Positions 36,964-45,863 of a DNA stretch of 64,000 bases are shown one piece after another. The position numbers and the translations under genes are program-made. The number at the start of each line of letters is the position of its first letter. Position 1 is the stretch's first letter. Source of the stretch: Shimia abyssi (lineage in GTDB: Bacteria; Pseudomonadota; Alphaproteobacteria; Rhodobacterales; Rhodobacteraceae); NCBI RefSeq assembly GCF_003014475.1, contig NZ_PYGJ01000002.1, forward strand, positions 310,001 to 374,000, given 5' to 3'. Under the pieces are notes generated by a model. It was not told the DNA's origin. It saw only the letters and a list, made by a program, of their open reading frames with translations, and did not search any database.

Positions 36964-39605
36964 TGAAAGACTTTGATCTATCCCCCGCAAACGCCACCTG
37001 CACCACCTGTCCCTATTGCGGGACAGGCTGTGGTGTTCTGGCTGCACCTGATGGCGCTGGCGGGTTGACGATCAAGGGCGACCCGACGCATCCGGCCAAC
37101 GCGGGCCGGCTGTGTTCCAAAGGATCGGCGCTCGGAGAAACCGTCGCCAGCGACGGTCGTCTCCTCACCCCGCAGATCGACAACCGCCCCGCAAGCTGGG
37201 ATCACGCGCTCGATCTGGTCGCGTCCCGATTTTCCGAGACCATTGCCAAACATGGACCGGATTCCGTGGCTTTTTACGTCTCTGGCCAGCTCCTGACGGA
37301 AGACTATTATGTTGCCAACAAACTGATCAAAGGCTTTTTAGGCACTGCCAATATCGACACCAACTCGCGCCTTTGCATGGCCTCCACTGTCGCGGGCCAC
37401 AAACGCGCCTTTGGCACCGACACCGTACCCGGCACCTACGAAGACCTTGAACAGGCAGACCTCGTCGTGCTTGTCGGCTCCAACCTCGCTTGGTGCCACC
37501 CGGTGCTCTACCAACGCCTCGCCGCTGCCAAGGCCACCCGCCCCAACATGCGCGTCATTGCTGTCGACCCCCGCCGTACCGCCACCACCGATCTTGCCGA
37601 CATGCATCTAGCCATCAACGCCGGTACCGACGTCGCCCTGTTCAACCGTCTTCTCAGCGAAATCCACGAACAGGGCGCCGTGAATGCCGAGTTCGTCACC
37701 GGCCATGTAACCGGCTTTGACGCAGCACTTGATGCGGCTAGCTCAACAGACGTAACCGTCACCGGCATCCCCCATGCCCAGTTGACCGAGTTCCTGAACC
37801 TCTGGATACGCTCAGAAAGGGTCGTGACGGTCTTCTCCCAAGGCGTGAACCAATCCGACCATGGCACAGATAAAGTCAACGCCATCCTCAACTGCCACCT
37901 CGCTACAGGCCGTATCGGTCAGCCGGGTATGGGTCCTCTGTCTGTCACCGGTCAACCCAACGCTATGGGTGGGCGCGAAGTCGGCGGACTCGCCAATATG
38001 CTCGCCTGTCACCTCGACATCGAAAATCCTGAACACCGCGCCCTTGTCGGCGGCTTCTGGAACGCGCCCAACCTGCCGGACCACGCCGGCCTTAAAGCAG
38101 TCGACATGTTTCGGGCCGTCTCTGAGGGTAGGATCAAGGCGCTCTGGGTCATGTGCACCAACCCCGCCGTCTCGCTGCCACAAGCTGATTTCGTGCGCGA
38201 CGCCATCGCCAATTGCGACTTCACCGTAGTTTCCGACCTCACTGCCACAACTGATACCGCCTGCCTCGCCAATGTTGTGCTCCCTGCCACGGGCTGGGGC
38301 GAAAAGGACGGCACCGTCACCAACTCGGACCGAGTTATCTCGCGTCAGCGCGCGGTGCTACCCAAAACCGGTCAATCCCGTCACGACTGGGACATCATAT
38401 CCGACGTCGCCCGTCGCATGGGGTGGCAGGACGCCTTCGACTATTCCACCCCGGCCGAGATATTCCGCGAATACGCCGCCCTGTCCGGCCTCGCCGCCGC
38501 GCAAGGCAAAGACTTCGACATCTCCGGACTGTCAGACCTCACCAACTCCGAGTACGACGCTCTGCACCCCACCCGCTGGCCTATCCCAACGCGCGGCACA
38601 TCCGGCGACCGCATGTTTGCCGACGGGCGTTTCTTTACGCCCTCCACCCGCGCCAATATGCTTGCCCTGACACAATCTAGCGCCCCGCCCGCCGTCCGTG
38701 GAACCTACCGCTTAAACACTGGTCGAATCCGCGACCAATGGCACACCATGACACGCACGGCCCTCTCCCCTCGCCTCAATCAGCACACCGGCGAACCATT
38801 TCTTGAGATCCACCCACAGGACGCCCTTGCCATCGGCCTCAAGGCGGCGGACCTCACCAAAGTTGAAAGCCGCCATGGCTACGCTATTCTGCGCGTCCTG
38901 ATCACTGACCGTGTAAGACCGGGGGCCGTGTTCGCGCCAATCCACTGGACCTCTGAATACGCCTCCGCCGGGCGTATTTGCACCGTGATTCCTTCGGCCA
39001 CGGATCCGATATCCGGTCAACCAGATACCAAGGCAGCGCAAGTCTCGATTACCCCCTTCGCGCCTACATGGTACGGCTTCGCCGTCTCCTCATCACGCCT
39101 GTCTCCCGACACAGGCTATTGGGCCGCCGCTCGCCACCCCTCTGGCTGGCGTACCGAGCTTGCCGGCCAAAACACGCCAGACAGCTGGGAAACCTTCGCC
39201 CAAACCCTCTTCGCAGCGCAGGACGCCACCTTCTCCAGCGTCATCGATCAAACCCGTCGCACCGCCCGCGTCGCCCTACACCAGAACGGCCAACTCATAG
39301 GTGCACTCTACGCCGCGCCCAACCCCGTTGCCGTCTCACGCTCGTACGTTGCAAACCTTCTCGGAAGCCCCGGCCGAACCGCGCTCGCTGGACACCCCGG
39401 CGCAGACCAACCAGACCCCGGCACCACGATCTGCGCCTGCTTCAACGTCGGCGTGAACACAATTTTGAACGCCATCACAACGCAAGATCTGCTTAGCGTT
39501 GAGCAAATCGGCGTTGCCCTTTCCGCGGGGTCTAATTGCGGCTCCTGCAAACCGGAACTGGCCGCCTTGCTGACCTCTGCACGAACAAAGACCGCCGCCG
39601 AATAA
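36963..39605 (+). CDS. nasA: Assimilatory nitrate reductase, catalytic subunit
   Basis: 880-residue cytoplasmic molybdenum enzyme of the NasA/NapA/FdhF group. N-terminal [4Fe-4S] Cys at C16, C19, C23 and C51; molybdopterin domain with TNSRLCMASTVAGHKRAFG, LVVLVGSNLAWCHPVLYQR, VTGQPNAMGGREVGGLAN and TGRIRDQWHTMTRT. A BFD-like C-terminus (ICACFNVGVNTILNAI ... GSNCGSCKPEL) carries an additional [2Fe-2S] site, as in Klebsiella NasA. Electrons probably come from NirBD. Last gene of the operon. Confidence 0.95.
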   Translation: MKDFDLSPANATCTTCPYCGTGCGVLAAPDGAGGLTIKGDPTHPANAGRLCSKGSALGETVASDGRLLTPQIDNRPASWDHALDLVASRFSETIAKHGPDSVAFYVSGQLLTEDYYVANKLIKGFLGTANIDTNSRLCMASTVAGHKRAFGTDTVPGTYEDLEQADLVVLVGSNLAWCHPVLYQRLAAAKATRPNMRVIAVDPRRTATTDLADMHLAINAGTDVALFNRLLSEIHEQGAVNAEFVTGHVTGFDAALDAASSTDVTVTGIPHAQLTEFLNLWIRSERVVTVFSQGVNQSDHGTDKVNAILNCHLATGRIGQPGMGPLSVTGQPNAMGGREVGGLANMLACHLDIENPEHRALVGGFWNAPNLPDHAGLKAVDMFRAVSEGRIKALWVMCTNPAVSLPQADFVRDAIANCDFTVVSDLTATTDTACLANVVLPATGWGEKDGTVTNSDRVISRQRAVLPKTGQSRHDWDIISDVARRMGWQDAFDYSTPAEIFREYAALSGLAAAQGKDFDISGLSDLTNSEYDALHPTRWPIPTRGTSGDRMFADGRFFTPSTRANMLALTQSSAPPAVRGTYRLNTGRIRDQWHTMTRTALSPRLNQHTGEPFLEIHPQDALAIGLKAADLTKVESRHGYAILRVLITDRVRPGAVFAPIHWTSEYASAGRICTVIPSATDPISGQPDTKAAQVSITPFAPTWYGFAVSSSRLSPDTGYWAAARHPSGWRTELAGQNTPDSWETFAQTLFAAQDATFSSVIDQTRRTARVALHQNGQLIGALYAAPNPVAVSRSYVANLLGSPGRTALAGHPGADQPDPGTTICACFNVGVNTILNAITTQDLLSVEQIGVALSAGSNCGSCKPELAALLTSARTKTAAE

Positions 39606-39632
39606 ACCATTTTGTCAAAGCCAATAAAGGCT

Positions 39633-40469
39633 CTAAACCAAAAACGGCTCCGCCTTCATCGAAGCTGGGGCAGCAACCCCCATCAGTTTCAAAACTGTTG
39701 GCGCCAATTGAAGCTGATCCAGCAGCACATTCCCCGCGGGCCCATCAGCATCACCAAAATAATACAGCGCAAATTCCTGCTGCAACGGATCATGCCCGCC
39801 ATGATGGCCACGCGTGTCCTGTCCATGATCGGCAGTCACGATCACCTCATACCCCGCTGAGCGCCAACGCGGAATGAACGGAGCCAGCATTTCGTCCATC
39901 ACGAAACAGGCATGGTCCATCTCATGGCTCTCATGCTGAAACCGATGCCCCATACTGTCCAGCGTACAGGTATGCAGCATCCCGTAGTCCAATCCATGCC
40001 GCAAGCACAGCGACGTCAGCGTTGCAAACAAATCCACATCCGACGGCGTCATCTGATTGATCAGCCCATAGCCTGCCATCGAATGAAACCGTCCATGATT
40101 GATGCTTTCACTCTCAGGCTCATCATACTCGATGTCGCGCACATGATCGAATGGCGCGCGGTTGAAAAACTCTGACCAGAATGAATGCGCCACAGCCCCG
40201 GTCACCCCGCCTGCCTTGCGCACTTCGCTGAACACGTCCGGCTGATCCAACCGAAACACATTACGGTTGCCTGTGCACCCATGCACCTGAGGCGTCACCC
40301 CGGTATGGATCGACGCATAACAACTTGCCGAGGTAGATGGCAGGACCGAACGCATACGCCACTTGCGTGCCGCGCCACTTTGTACCCAACCCTCAAGATT
40401 GCCGAAAAGACGTCCCCAATTGCGCCATGGCACTCCATCCAGCACGATCAACAACACTTTGCGCTTCAT
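39633..40469 (-). CDS. Alkaline phosphatase-superfamily phosphodiesterase/nucleotide pyrophosphatase
   Basis: 278-residue cytoplasmic member of the type I phosphodiesterase group. N-terminal metal site LLIVLDGVPWRNWG, nucleophile region in SVLPSTSASCYASIHTGVTP (Thr/Ser), and the second metal site VIVTADHGQDTRGHHGGHD. No signal peptide. GAGG lies just before the ATG. It faces the nas operon tail to tail and follows the oligopeptide transporter genes on the same strand. Substrate unknown. Confidence 0.78.
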   Translation of the reverse strand: MKRKVLLIVLDGVPWRNWGRLFGNLEGWVQSGAARKWRMRSVLPSTSASCYASIHTGVTPQVHGCTGNRNVFRLDQPDVFSEVRKAGGVTGAVAHSFWSEFFNRAPFDHVRDIEYDEPESESINHGRFHSMAGYGLINQMTPSDVDLFATLTSLCLRHGLDYGMLHTCTLDSMGHRFQHESHEMDHACFVMDEMLAPFIPRWRSAGYEVIVTADHGQDTRGHHGGHDPLQQEFALYYFGDADGPAGNVLLDQLQLAPTVLKLMGVAAPASMKAEPFLV

Positions 40470-40514
40470 GTCCTCAACTCCCAAACGCAAAGAAAGGGCG
40501 CCCAAAACGCCCCT

Positions 40515-40545
40515 TCATCTTTCCAAAAATACTTCCGCCGGAGGC
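40515..40545 (+). repeat. Short relative of the dispersed repeat, copy D
   Basis: TTTCCAAAAATACTTCCGCC followed by GGAGGC. It matches the first ~20 bases of copy B (CCAAAAATACTTC) and lacks the hairpins. It sits between the phosphodiesterase gene and the double ABC ATPase gene. Confidence 0.5.
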
Positions 40546-40552
40546 ACAAAAT

Positions 40553-42190
40553 CTAGTTCCCCGCGCTCTCCATCTTGCGGTTCGCGATAACTTCTTCCAG
40601 CCAGCCCAGTTTCATTTCCGGCACCGAACTCAGCAACAAATCAGTATAATCATCAAACGGCGGGCTCAAAACATCCGTCTTGCCGCCATACCGCACAACC
40701 TCGCCCTGATACATTACCGCAATCGAATCCGCGATTGCCTTCACGGTCGCCAGATCGTGGGTAATGAATAGATAGGCCACATCTTCGACTTTCTGCAAAT
40801 CCAGCAACAGCTTCAGAATGCCGTCGGCCACCAATGGGTCCAATGCGCTTGTCACCTCATCGCAGATTATAATCTTGGGTTTAGCCGCAAGCGAACGTGC
40901 AATGCACACGCGCTGCTTCTGCCCACCAGACAACTCCGCCGGATACCGATCCATAAAGGCTTCACCCATCTCGATCTCGTCCAGCAACTCGACTATCCGC
41001 TTTCGTTTTTCACTTCCTCTCAGACCAAAATAAAACTCCAGCGGTCGCCCGATAATGGTTCCAACCGTTTGGCGCGGGTTCATCGCCGTGTCCGCCATCT
41101 GATAGATCATCTGCAACTCTCGCAGGTCTTCCCGAGAACGCCCGCCAAGGGCGGCGGAGAGATCTCGCCCGGCAAAGTGGATATTGCCCGCACGCGGCGG
41201 CAACAAACCGGTGATCACACGGGCAAGTGTTGACTTGCCTGATCCGCTTTCACCCACCACAGCCAACGTTTGACCAGGATGCAATTCGACGTTGATATTC
41301 TTCAGGACATCAAAATTGGTGCCGCGATAGCGTGCTGTCACACCTTCGACCTTCAACACCGGCTCGGACGTTGCGGTTTTTTCCTCGTGATCGATTGAAC
41401 GCACAGACACAAGCGCCCGAGTGTAATCTTCCTTTGGCGCGTTGATGATCTGATCGACACTGCCATATTCGACCATATCTCCCATCTTCAGCACCAGAAT
41501 GTCGTCGCTCACCTGCGCCACCACAGCCAGATCATGCGTGATGTACAGCGCCGCAACACCGGTATCCCGGATCGCTTCCTTAATCGCCTTCAACACATCT
41601 ATCTGTGTGGTTACATCCAACGCAGTGGTCGGCTCGTCAAAAACGACTAAATCCGGTTCAGGACAAAGCGCCAACGCCGTCATGCACCGTTGAAGTTGCC
41701 CTCCTGATACCTGATGCGGATATCGATTACCGATATTCTCCGGATCCGGCAAACCCAACTTGCGAAACAGTTCCACCGCCCGCGCCTCTGCGTCCTTCTT
41801 GGAAAACTTTCCATGCCGCACAGATGCTTCGATGACCTGGTCCATGATCTGCTTAGCCGGGTTGAAACTCGCCGCTGCCGATTGGCTAACATAGGTTACT
41901 TCGCCACCACGCAGCTTGCGCACATCATTTAGGCCCGACTTCAGGATGTCTCGGCCATTGACCCAAACCTCGCCGCCAGTAATTTCTACTCCGCCCCGGC
42001 CATAGGCCATGCTGGCCAACCCAATGGTCGATTTCCCGGCCCCGGATTCCCCAATCAATCCCAACACCTTGCCCGGCTCGAGATCAAAGGACACCCCGTG
42101 CACAATCTCAATGTCACGCGGCTTTTCGCCCGGCGGATAGATCGTCGCGCCGATTTTCAGGTCGCGGACTTTTAACAATGTCTCGCTCAT
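40553..42190 (-). CDS. Oligopeptide/dipeptide-type ABC transporter, fused double ATPase
   Basis: 545 residues with two OppD/OppF-like domains. Domain 1: Walker A LIGESGAGKSTIGL, YVSQSAAASFNPAKQIMDQV, signature HQVSGGQLQRCMTALALCPE, VVFDEPTTALDVTTQ. Domain 2: GESGSGKSTLARVI, MIYQMADTAMNPRQTVG, LSGGQKQRVCIARSLAAKPK, ICDEVTSALDPLV. It overlaps the upstream permease gene by four bases. The cargo of the system is not certain; peptides are most likely given the neighbouring CocE-like hydrolase. Confidence 0.9.
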   Translation of the reverse strand: MSETLLKVRDLKIGATIYPPGEKPRDIEIVHGVSFDLEPGKVLGLIGESGAGKSTIGLASMAYGRGGVEITGGEVWVNGRDILKSGLNDVRKLRGGEVTYVSQSAAASFNPAKQIMDQVIEASVRHGKFSKKDAEARAVELFRKLGLPDPENIGNRYPHQVSGGQLQRCMTALALCPEPDLVVFDEPTTALDVTTQIDVLKAIKEAIRDTGVAALYITHDLAVVAQVSDDILVLKMGDMVEYGSVDQIINAPKEDYTRALVSVRSIDHEEKTATSEPVLKVEGVTARYRGTNFDVLKNINVELHPGQTLAVVGESGSGKSTLARVITGLLPPRAGNIHFAGRDLSAALGGRSREDLRELQMIYQMADTAMNPRQTVGTIIGRPLEFYFGLRGSEKRKRIVELLDEIEMGEAFMDRYPAELSGGQKQRVCIARSLAAKPKIIICDEVTSALDPLVADGILKLLLDLQKVEDVAYLFITHDLATVKAIADSIAVMYQGEVVRYGGKTDVLSPPFDDYTDLLLSSVPEMKLGWLEEVIANRKMESAGN

Positions 42191-43002
42191 CCGCGGCCTC
42201 CTTTCAACGACGTGGTACGGTTCAGGACCCAATCAGCCACCAAATTCACACTGATCGCCAACGTGGCAATTGCCACCGCTGGATAGAGCGCGGCTCCAAT
42301 GCCATAGACAATTCCATCCTTGTTTTCTTTCACAATACCACCCCAATCGGCCTCTGGCGGTTGCACACCCAGACCCAGGAACGACAGTGTAGATACGAAC
42401 AGCACCGCAAAGATAAAGCGCAGTCCCATTTCCGCGACCAACGGGCTCAGCGCATTGGGCAGTATCTCGCGAAAGATCACCCAAACACGCCCCTCGCCGC
42501 GCAGTTTTGCGGCCTCGACGTAATCCATCACGTTGATGTCCACCGCCACGGCGCGGGCCAGACGATACACGCGCGTGCTATCCAGAAAGCCCATGACAAT
42601 GATCAAGATTGGCACCGTCACCGGCACAACCGAAAGCACAACCAGTGCAAAGATCAACGTCGGGATTGACATGATCAAATCCACAAACCGGCTCATCACC
42701 TGATCGACCCAGCCGCCAATTACAGCGGCTGCAAAACCCAAGATGGACCCCGTTGTGAAACTCAGAATAGTTGCCGCCGTAGCAATCCAAATTGTCGTAC
42801 GTCCGCCATAAATCATGCGGCTCAACAAGTCTCGACCAATATTGTCAGTGCCCAGCAAATGCTCCTTGCTCGATGGCTCCCATACGCCGCCAACAATTTC
42901 AGCCACCCCATAGGGTGCGATCAGCGGCGCGAAAATCGCCATTAGGAAATAAAGGCTGGTGAAAAAGAGGCCGACGACAGCTGCAATAGGTAAATTTTTC
43001 AT
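42187..43002 (-). CDS. Oligopeptide-type ABC transporter permease (DppC-like)
   Basis: 271-residue inner-membrane permease of the DppC/OppC group. Start MKNLPIAAVVGLFFTSLYFL; family marks SSKEHLLGTDNIGRDLLSRMIYG, the EAA loop DYVEAAKLRGEGRVWVIFREILPNAL (two blocks) and TLSFLGLGVQPPEADWG. GGGGAGG lies 6 bases before the ATG. Pairs with the DppB-like gene 11 bases upstream. Confidence 0.92.
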   Translation of the reverse strand: MKNLPIAAVVGLFFTSLYFLMAIFAPLIAPYGVAEIVGGVWEPSSKEHLLGTDNIGRDLLSRMIYGGRTTIWIATAATILSFTTGSILGFAAAVIGGWVDQVMSRFVDLIMSIPTLIFALVVLSVVPVTVPILIIVMGFLDSTRVYRLARAVAVDINVMDYVEAAKLRGEGRVWVIFREILPNALSPLVAEMGLRFIFAVLFVSTLSFLGLGVQPPEADWGGIVKENKDGIVYGIGAALYPAVAIATLAISVNLVADWVLNRTTSLKGGRG

Positions 43003-43013
43003 CTCTGCCTCCC

Positions 43014-43970
43014 CTATTTCGGATGCCGCAAGCGCGGGTTGGCCAGAATCGATACGACGTCAGCGATCATGTTCAACCCGATGTAAACGGCTGCAAAGAT
43101 CATGCCACAGGCCTGCACCACGGGAATGTCGCGCTTGCTCACGTGGTCGACCAGATACTGGCCCATACCTGGATAGGTGAACACCACTTCGACTACCACA
43201 ACACCAACCACCAGATAGGCAAGATTCAGCATCACAACATTCACAATGGGCGCAATAGAGTTCGGGAACGCATGGCGCCAGATGATGACGAACATCGACA
43301 TGCCCTTTAGCTCGGCTGTCTCAATATAAGCCGACTGCATCACGTTCAGAATGGCAGCTCGGGTCATGCGCATCATATGCGCCAAAACAACTAACGTCAG
43401 AACCGCCACCGGCAATGCAATGGAATTCAGCTTCTGACCAAGGCTCATGCTATCATTAATCATCGCCACCGAAGGTGCCCAGCGCAGCTTTACCGCGACG
43501 ATGTACATGAGCACGTAGCCGATCAGGAATTCCGGGATCGAAATCGACGCCAACGTAACCGCCGAGATCAACTTGTCAGGCCAGCGGTCGCGATAGCGCA
43601 CCGCCAACAGCCCAAGGAAAATTGCCAACGGGACCGAGATAATGGCCGCCCAGAAGGCAAGGAAAAGCGTATTTTTCAATCGGTTGCCCAGGCTCGACGC
43701 AATATCCTGACCACTGGTCAGCGCGGTGCCTAGATCGCCCTGAACCAAACCGCCCAGCCAGCTTAGATAACGTTGCAACGGCGGATCGTTCAGCCCCAGC
43801 TCCGCGCGCAAATTGGCTAGCGCTTCGGGCGTTGCAGATTGTCCGAGAATGGATTGAGCCACGTCTCCTGGCAGGATGATAGTGCCAGCAAAAATCAGAA
43901 TGGAAACGAGGAAAAGAAGGAGAAGTCCCAGCGCGATGCGCTGGGCCAACAGTTTCAGGATGGGTGACAT
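43014..43970 (-). CDS. Oligopeptide-type ABC transporter permease (DppB-like)
   Basis: 318-residue permease of the DppB/OppB group with six helices. Marks: GDVAQSILGQSATPEALANLRAELGLNDP (two blocks), YLSWLGGLVQGDLGTALTSG, the EAA loop YIETAELKGMSMFVIIWRHAFPNSIAP and FTYPGMGQYLVDHVSKRD. Start codon follows the stop of the binding-protein gene by one base, showing tight coupling. Confidence 0.92.
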   Translation of the reverse strand: MSPILKLLAQRIALGLLLLFLVSILIFAGTIILPGDVAQSILGQSATPEALANLRAELGLNDPPLQRYLSWLGGLVQGDLGTALTSGQDIASSLGNRLKNTLFLAFWAAIISVPLAIFLGLLAVRYRDRWPDKLISAVTLASISIPEFLIGYVLMYIVAVKLRWAPSVAMINDSMSLGQKLNSIALPVAVLTLVVLAHMMRMTRAAILNVMQSAYIETAELKGMSMFVIIWRHAFPNSIAPIVNVVMLNLAYLVVGVVVVEVVFTYPGMGQYLVDHVSKRDIPVVQACGMIFAAVYIGLNMIADVVSILANPRLRHPK

Positions 43971-43971
43971 C

Positions 43972-45561
43972 TCAGGCAGTCGCCCACATTTTCAACGGTG
44001 CCTGCATGTCCATCATGCCAAAGCCCTTGTGGCCGTCAATCCAGCCGTCAACCCGATCCGATGTCGCGCCAACAAAGTCGTTGAACATCGGGCAGATCAA
44101 ACCGCCTTCGTCGCGGATGATGGTAGACAGGTCCGCATACATCTGCGTGCGCTTCGCCAAATCCAGCTCGGCGCGTGCAGTTACTAGCAACTGATCGAAC
44201 TGTTCGTTAAAGAACCGCGTATCATTCCAGTCTGCGCTCGACAGATAGGCTGTCGACAGCATCTGATCTTGAACCGGACGTCCGCTCCAATAGCTGGTGC
44301 AGAATGGTTGCTTGTTCCAAACTTCCGACCAATAGCCATCATTGGGCTCACGCTTGATTTCCAGTGGGATACCAGCGGCCTTGGCCGATTGCTGGAACAA
44401 CGCTGAGGCATCCGGCGCACCGGGGAACGAGTTGTCCGAGGTCCGCAATAGGATCGGCCCGTCATGCCCGGATTTCTTAAAGTGATGCGCAGCCTTGTCA
44501 GGATCATATGCGCGCTGTTCAGCTTCCGAGAACAACGGATAAGACGCATTGATTGGCGAGTCATTCCCGACAGACCCATAGCCAAACAGAATCTTATCGA
44601 CCATTTCCTGACGGTTGATGCCATATTTCAGCGCCAGCCGCAGGTCATTGTTGTCAAATGGTGCCGTGTTGCAGTGCATGATAAACACGTAATGGCCCGG
44701 ACCGGCTGTCGAATGAACAGTCACACCCGGTACGCGACCAATCAAACCAGCCGTACGTGGTGGTACGCGACTGATCATGTCCACCTGACCAGACTGCAAC
44801 GCCGCCACGCGGGCGGTGTCATCGTTGATAACAATGATTTCGACTGTGTCGGCGTGGCCCAACTCACCAGCATTCCAGTAGTTCGGGTTCTTCTCCGCAA
44901 CAACGCGTACACCCATATCCATGCTCTTGAGGATGTAAGGCCCAGTGCCAATTGCCGCCGTCGGATCATCCTTACCGCCATTAGGCTGAATCATCAGGTG
45001 ATAATCGGTCAGTAGATAAGGCAAATCAGCGTTGGCCTGATCAAGCTCAAGGATGAAGTTGTCGCCTTCCGCGCGCATACTCGCAATCCCGCGCAACAGT
45101 CCCAAAGCACCTGACTTGGTGTCTTCACCTGAATGGCGCTCAATCGTGGCCAATACGTCATCTGCGGTAACAGTCTTGCCATTCGAGAAGGTCATGCCGC
45201 TACGGACCTTAAAGGTCCATGTCTTCGCATCGGCGGAGGCTTCTACACTTTCGGCCACACGTGGCTCCAGCGATCCATCGGCCGCAAGAATCATCAGCGG
45301 CTCACCCCACAAGCGGCTGACCATGGTCCCCGCCGAGTTGGTGGTCGTTGCCGGATCAAGGCTATCTGTTGTCGAGGCACCTTCGATGCCGACCCGGATG
45401 GTTCCGCCCGTTTGCGGCCCAGCGGCGCGAACGGCGCCCGCCAGCATTGTATTGGCAGTCGCCGCCGTCAAACCCAGCGCACTGGCGCGGCCCAAAAAGC
45501 TGCGGCGCGACAGGCGCCCAATCGCGGCCCGCTGGCTCAAATACTTCAGTTCATCATTCAT
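43972..45561 (-). CDS. Oligopeptide-type ABC transporter, Tat-exported binding protein
   Basis: 529-residue SBP family 5 protein. The N-terminus is a twin-arginine signal, SRRSFLGRASALGLTAATA at 18-36, so it is probably exported folded. Mature part: DSLDPATTTNSAGTMVSRLWG, TFSNGKTVTADDVLATIERH, PNYWNAGELGHADTVEIIVI and LALKYGINRQEMVDKILFG fit the DppA/OppA fold. GGGGAG precedes the ATG. First gene of the transporter block; a 302-base gap lies upstream. Confidence 0.9.
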   Translation of the reverse strand: MNDELKYLSQRAAIGRLSRRSFLGRASALGLTAATANTMLAGAVRAAGPQTGGTIRVGIEGASTTDSLDPATTTNSAGTMVSRLWGEPLMILAADGSLEPRVAESVEASADAKTWTFKVRSGMTFSNGKTVTADDVLATIERHSGEDTKSGALGLLRGIASMRAEGDNFILELDQANADLPYLLTDYHLMIQPNGGKDDPTAAIGTGPYILKSMDMGVRVVAEKNPNYWNAGELGHADTVEIIVINDDTARVAALQSGQVDMISRVPPRTAGLIGRVPGVTVHSTAGPGHYVFIMHCNTAPFDNNDLRLALKYGINRQEMVDKILFGYGSVGNDSPINASYPLFSEAEQRAYDPDKAAHHFKKSGHDGPILLRTSDNSFPGAPDASALFQQSAKAAGIPLEIKREPNDGYWSEVWNKQPFCTSYWSGRPVQDQMLSTAYLSSADWNDTRFFNEQFDQLLVTARAELDLAKRTQMYADLSTIIRDEGGLICPMFNDFVGATSDRVDGWIDGHKGFGMMDMQAPLKMWATA

Positions 45562-45863
45562 TTTTGGTACTCCCCATCTGAATATGTCGTTTTTTTACTA
45601 TGCTGCGGGTCAGGAGCGACACAAATCAAGGAAAAAGTGTTACGGCCATTCAAGATTTTGACCTTGCAATCCCGGATTCTCGTCTTTCCAAAGTACAATT
45701 GGCCAATGCTAATTGGCTCCTGATCGCGAACGGCACCATCCACAGACAGAAAAACTGACCCAACGTCAGCAGGTTACCCCATCCGTCTGTCCGACACCAC
45801 GCGGTAATCAGCCTCAACGCGCATATCCACTCTCCGTGACCACGTCGTCGGGGTATCACTTCA
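45562..45863. other. 302-base gap upstream of the oligopeptide transporter genes
   Basis: Expected to hold the promoter of the binding-protein gene (minus strand). Two ATTGGC copies 13 bases apart (around 45699-45717) are the only repeats I notice. No terminator-like hairpin with a T-run is seen, so some read-through from the CocE-like gene is possible. Confidence 0.4.
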
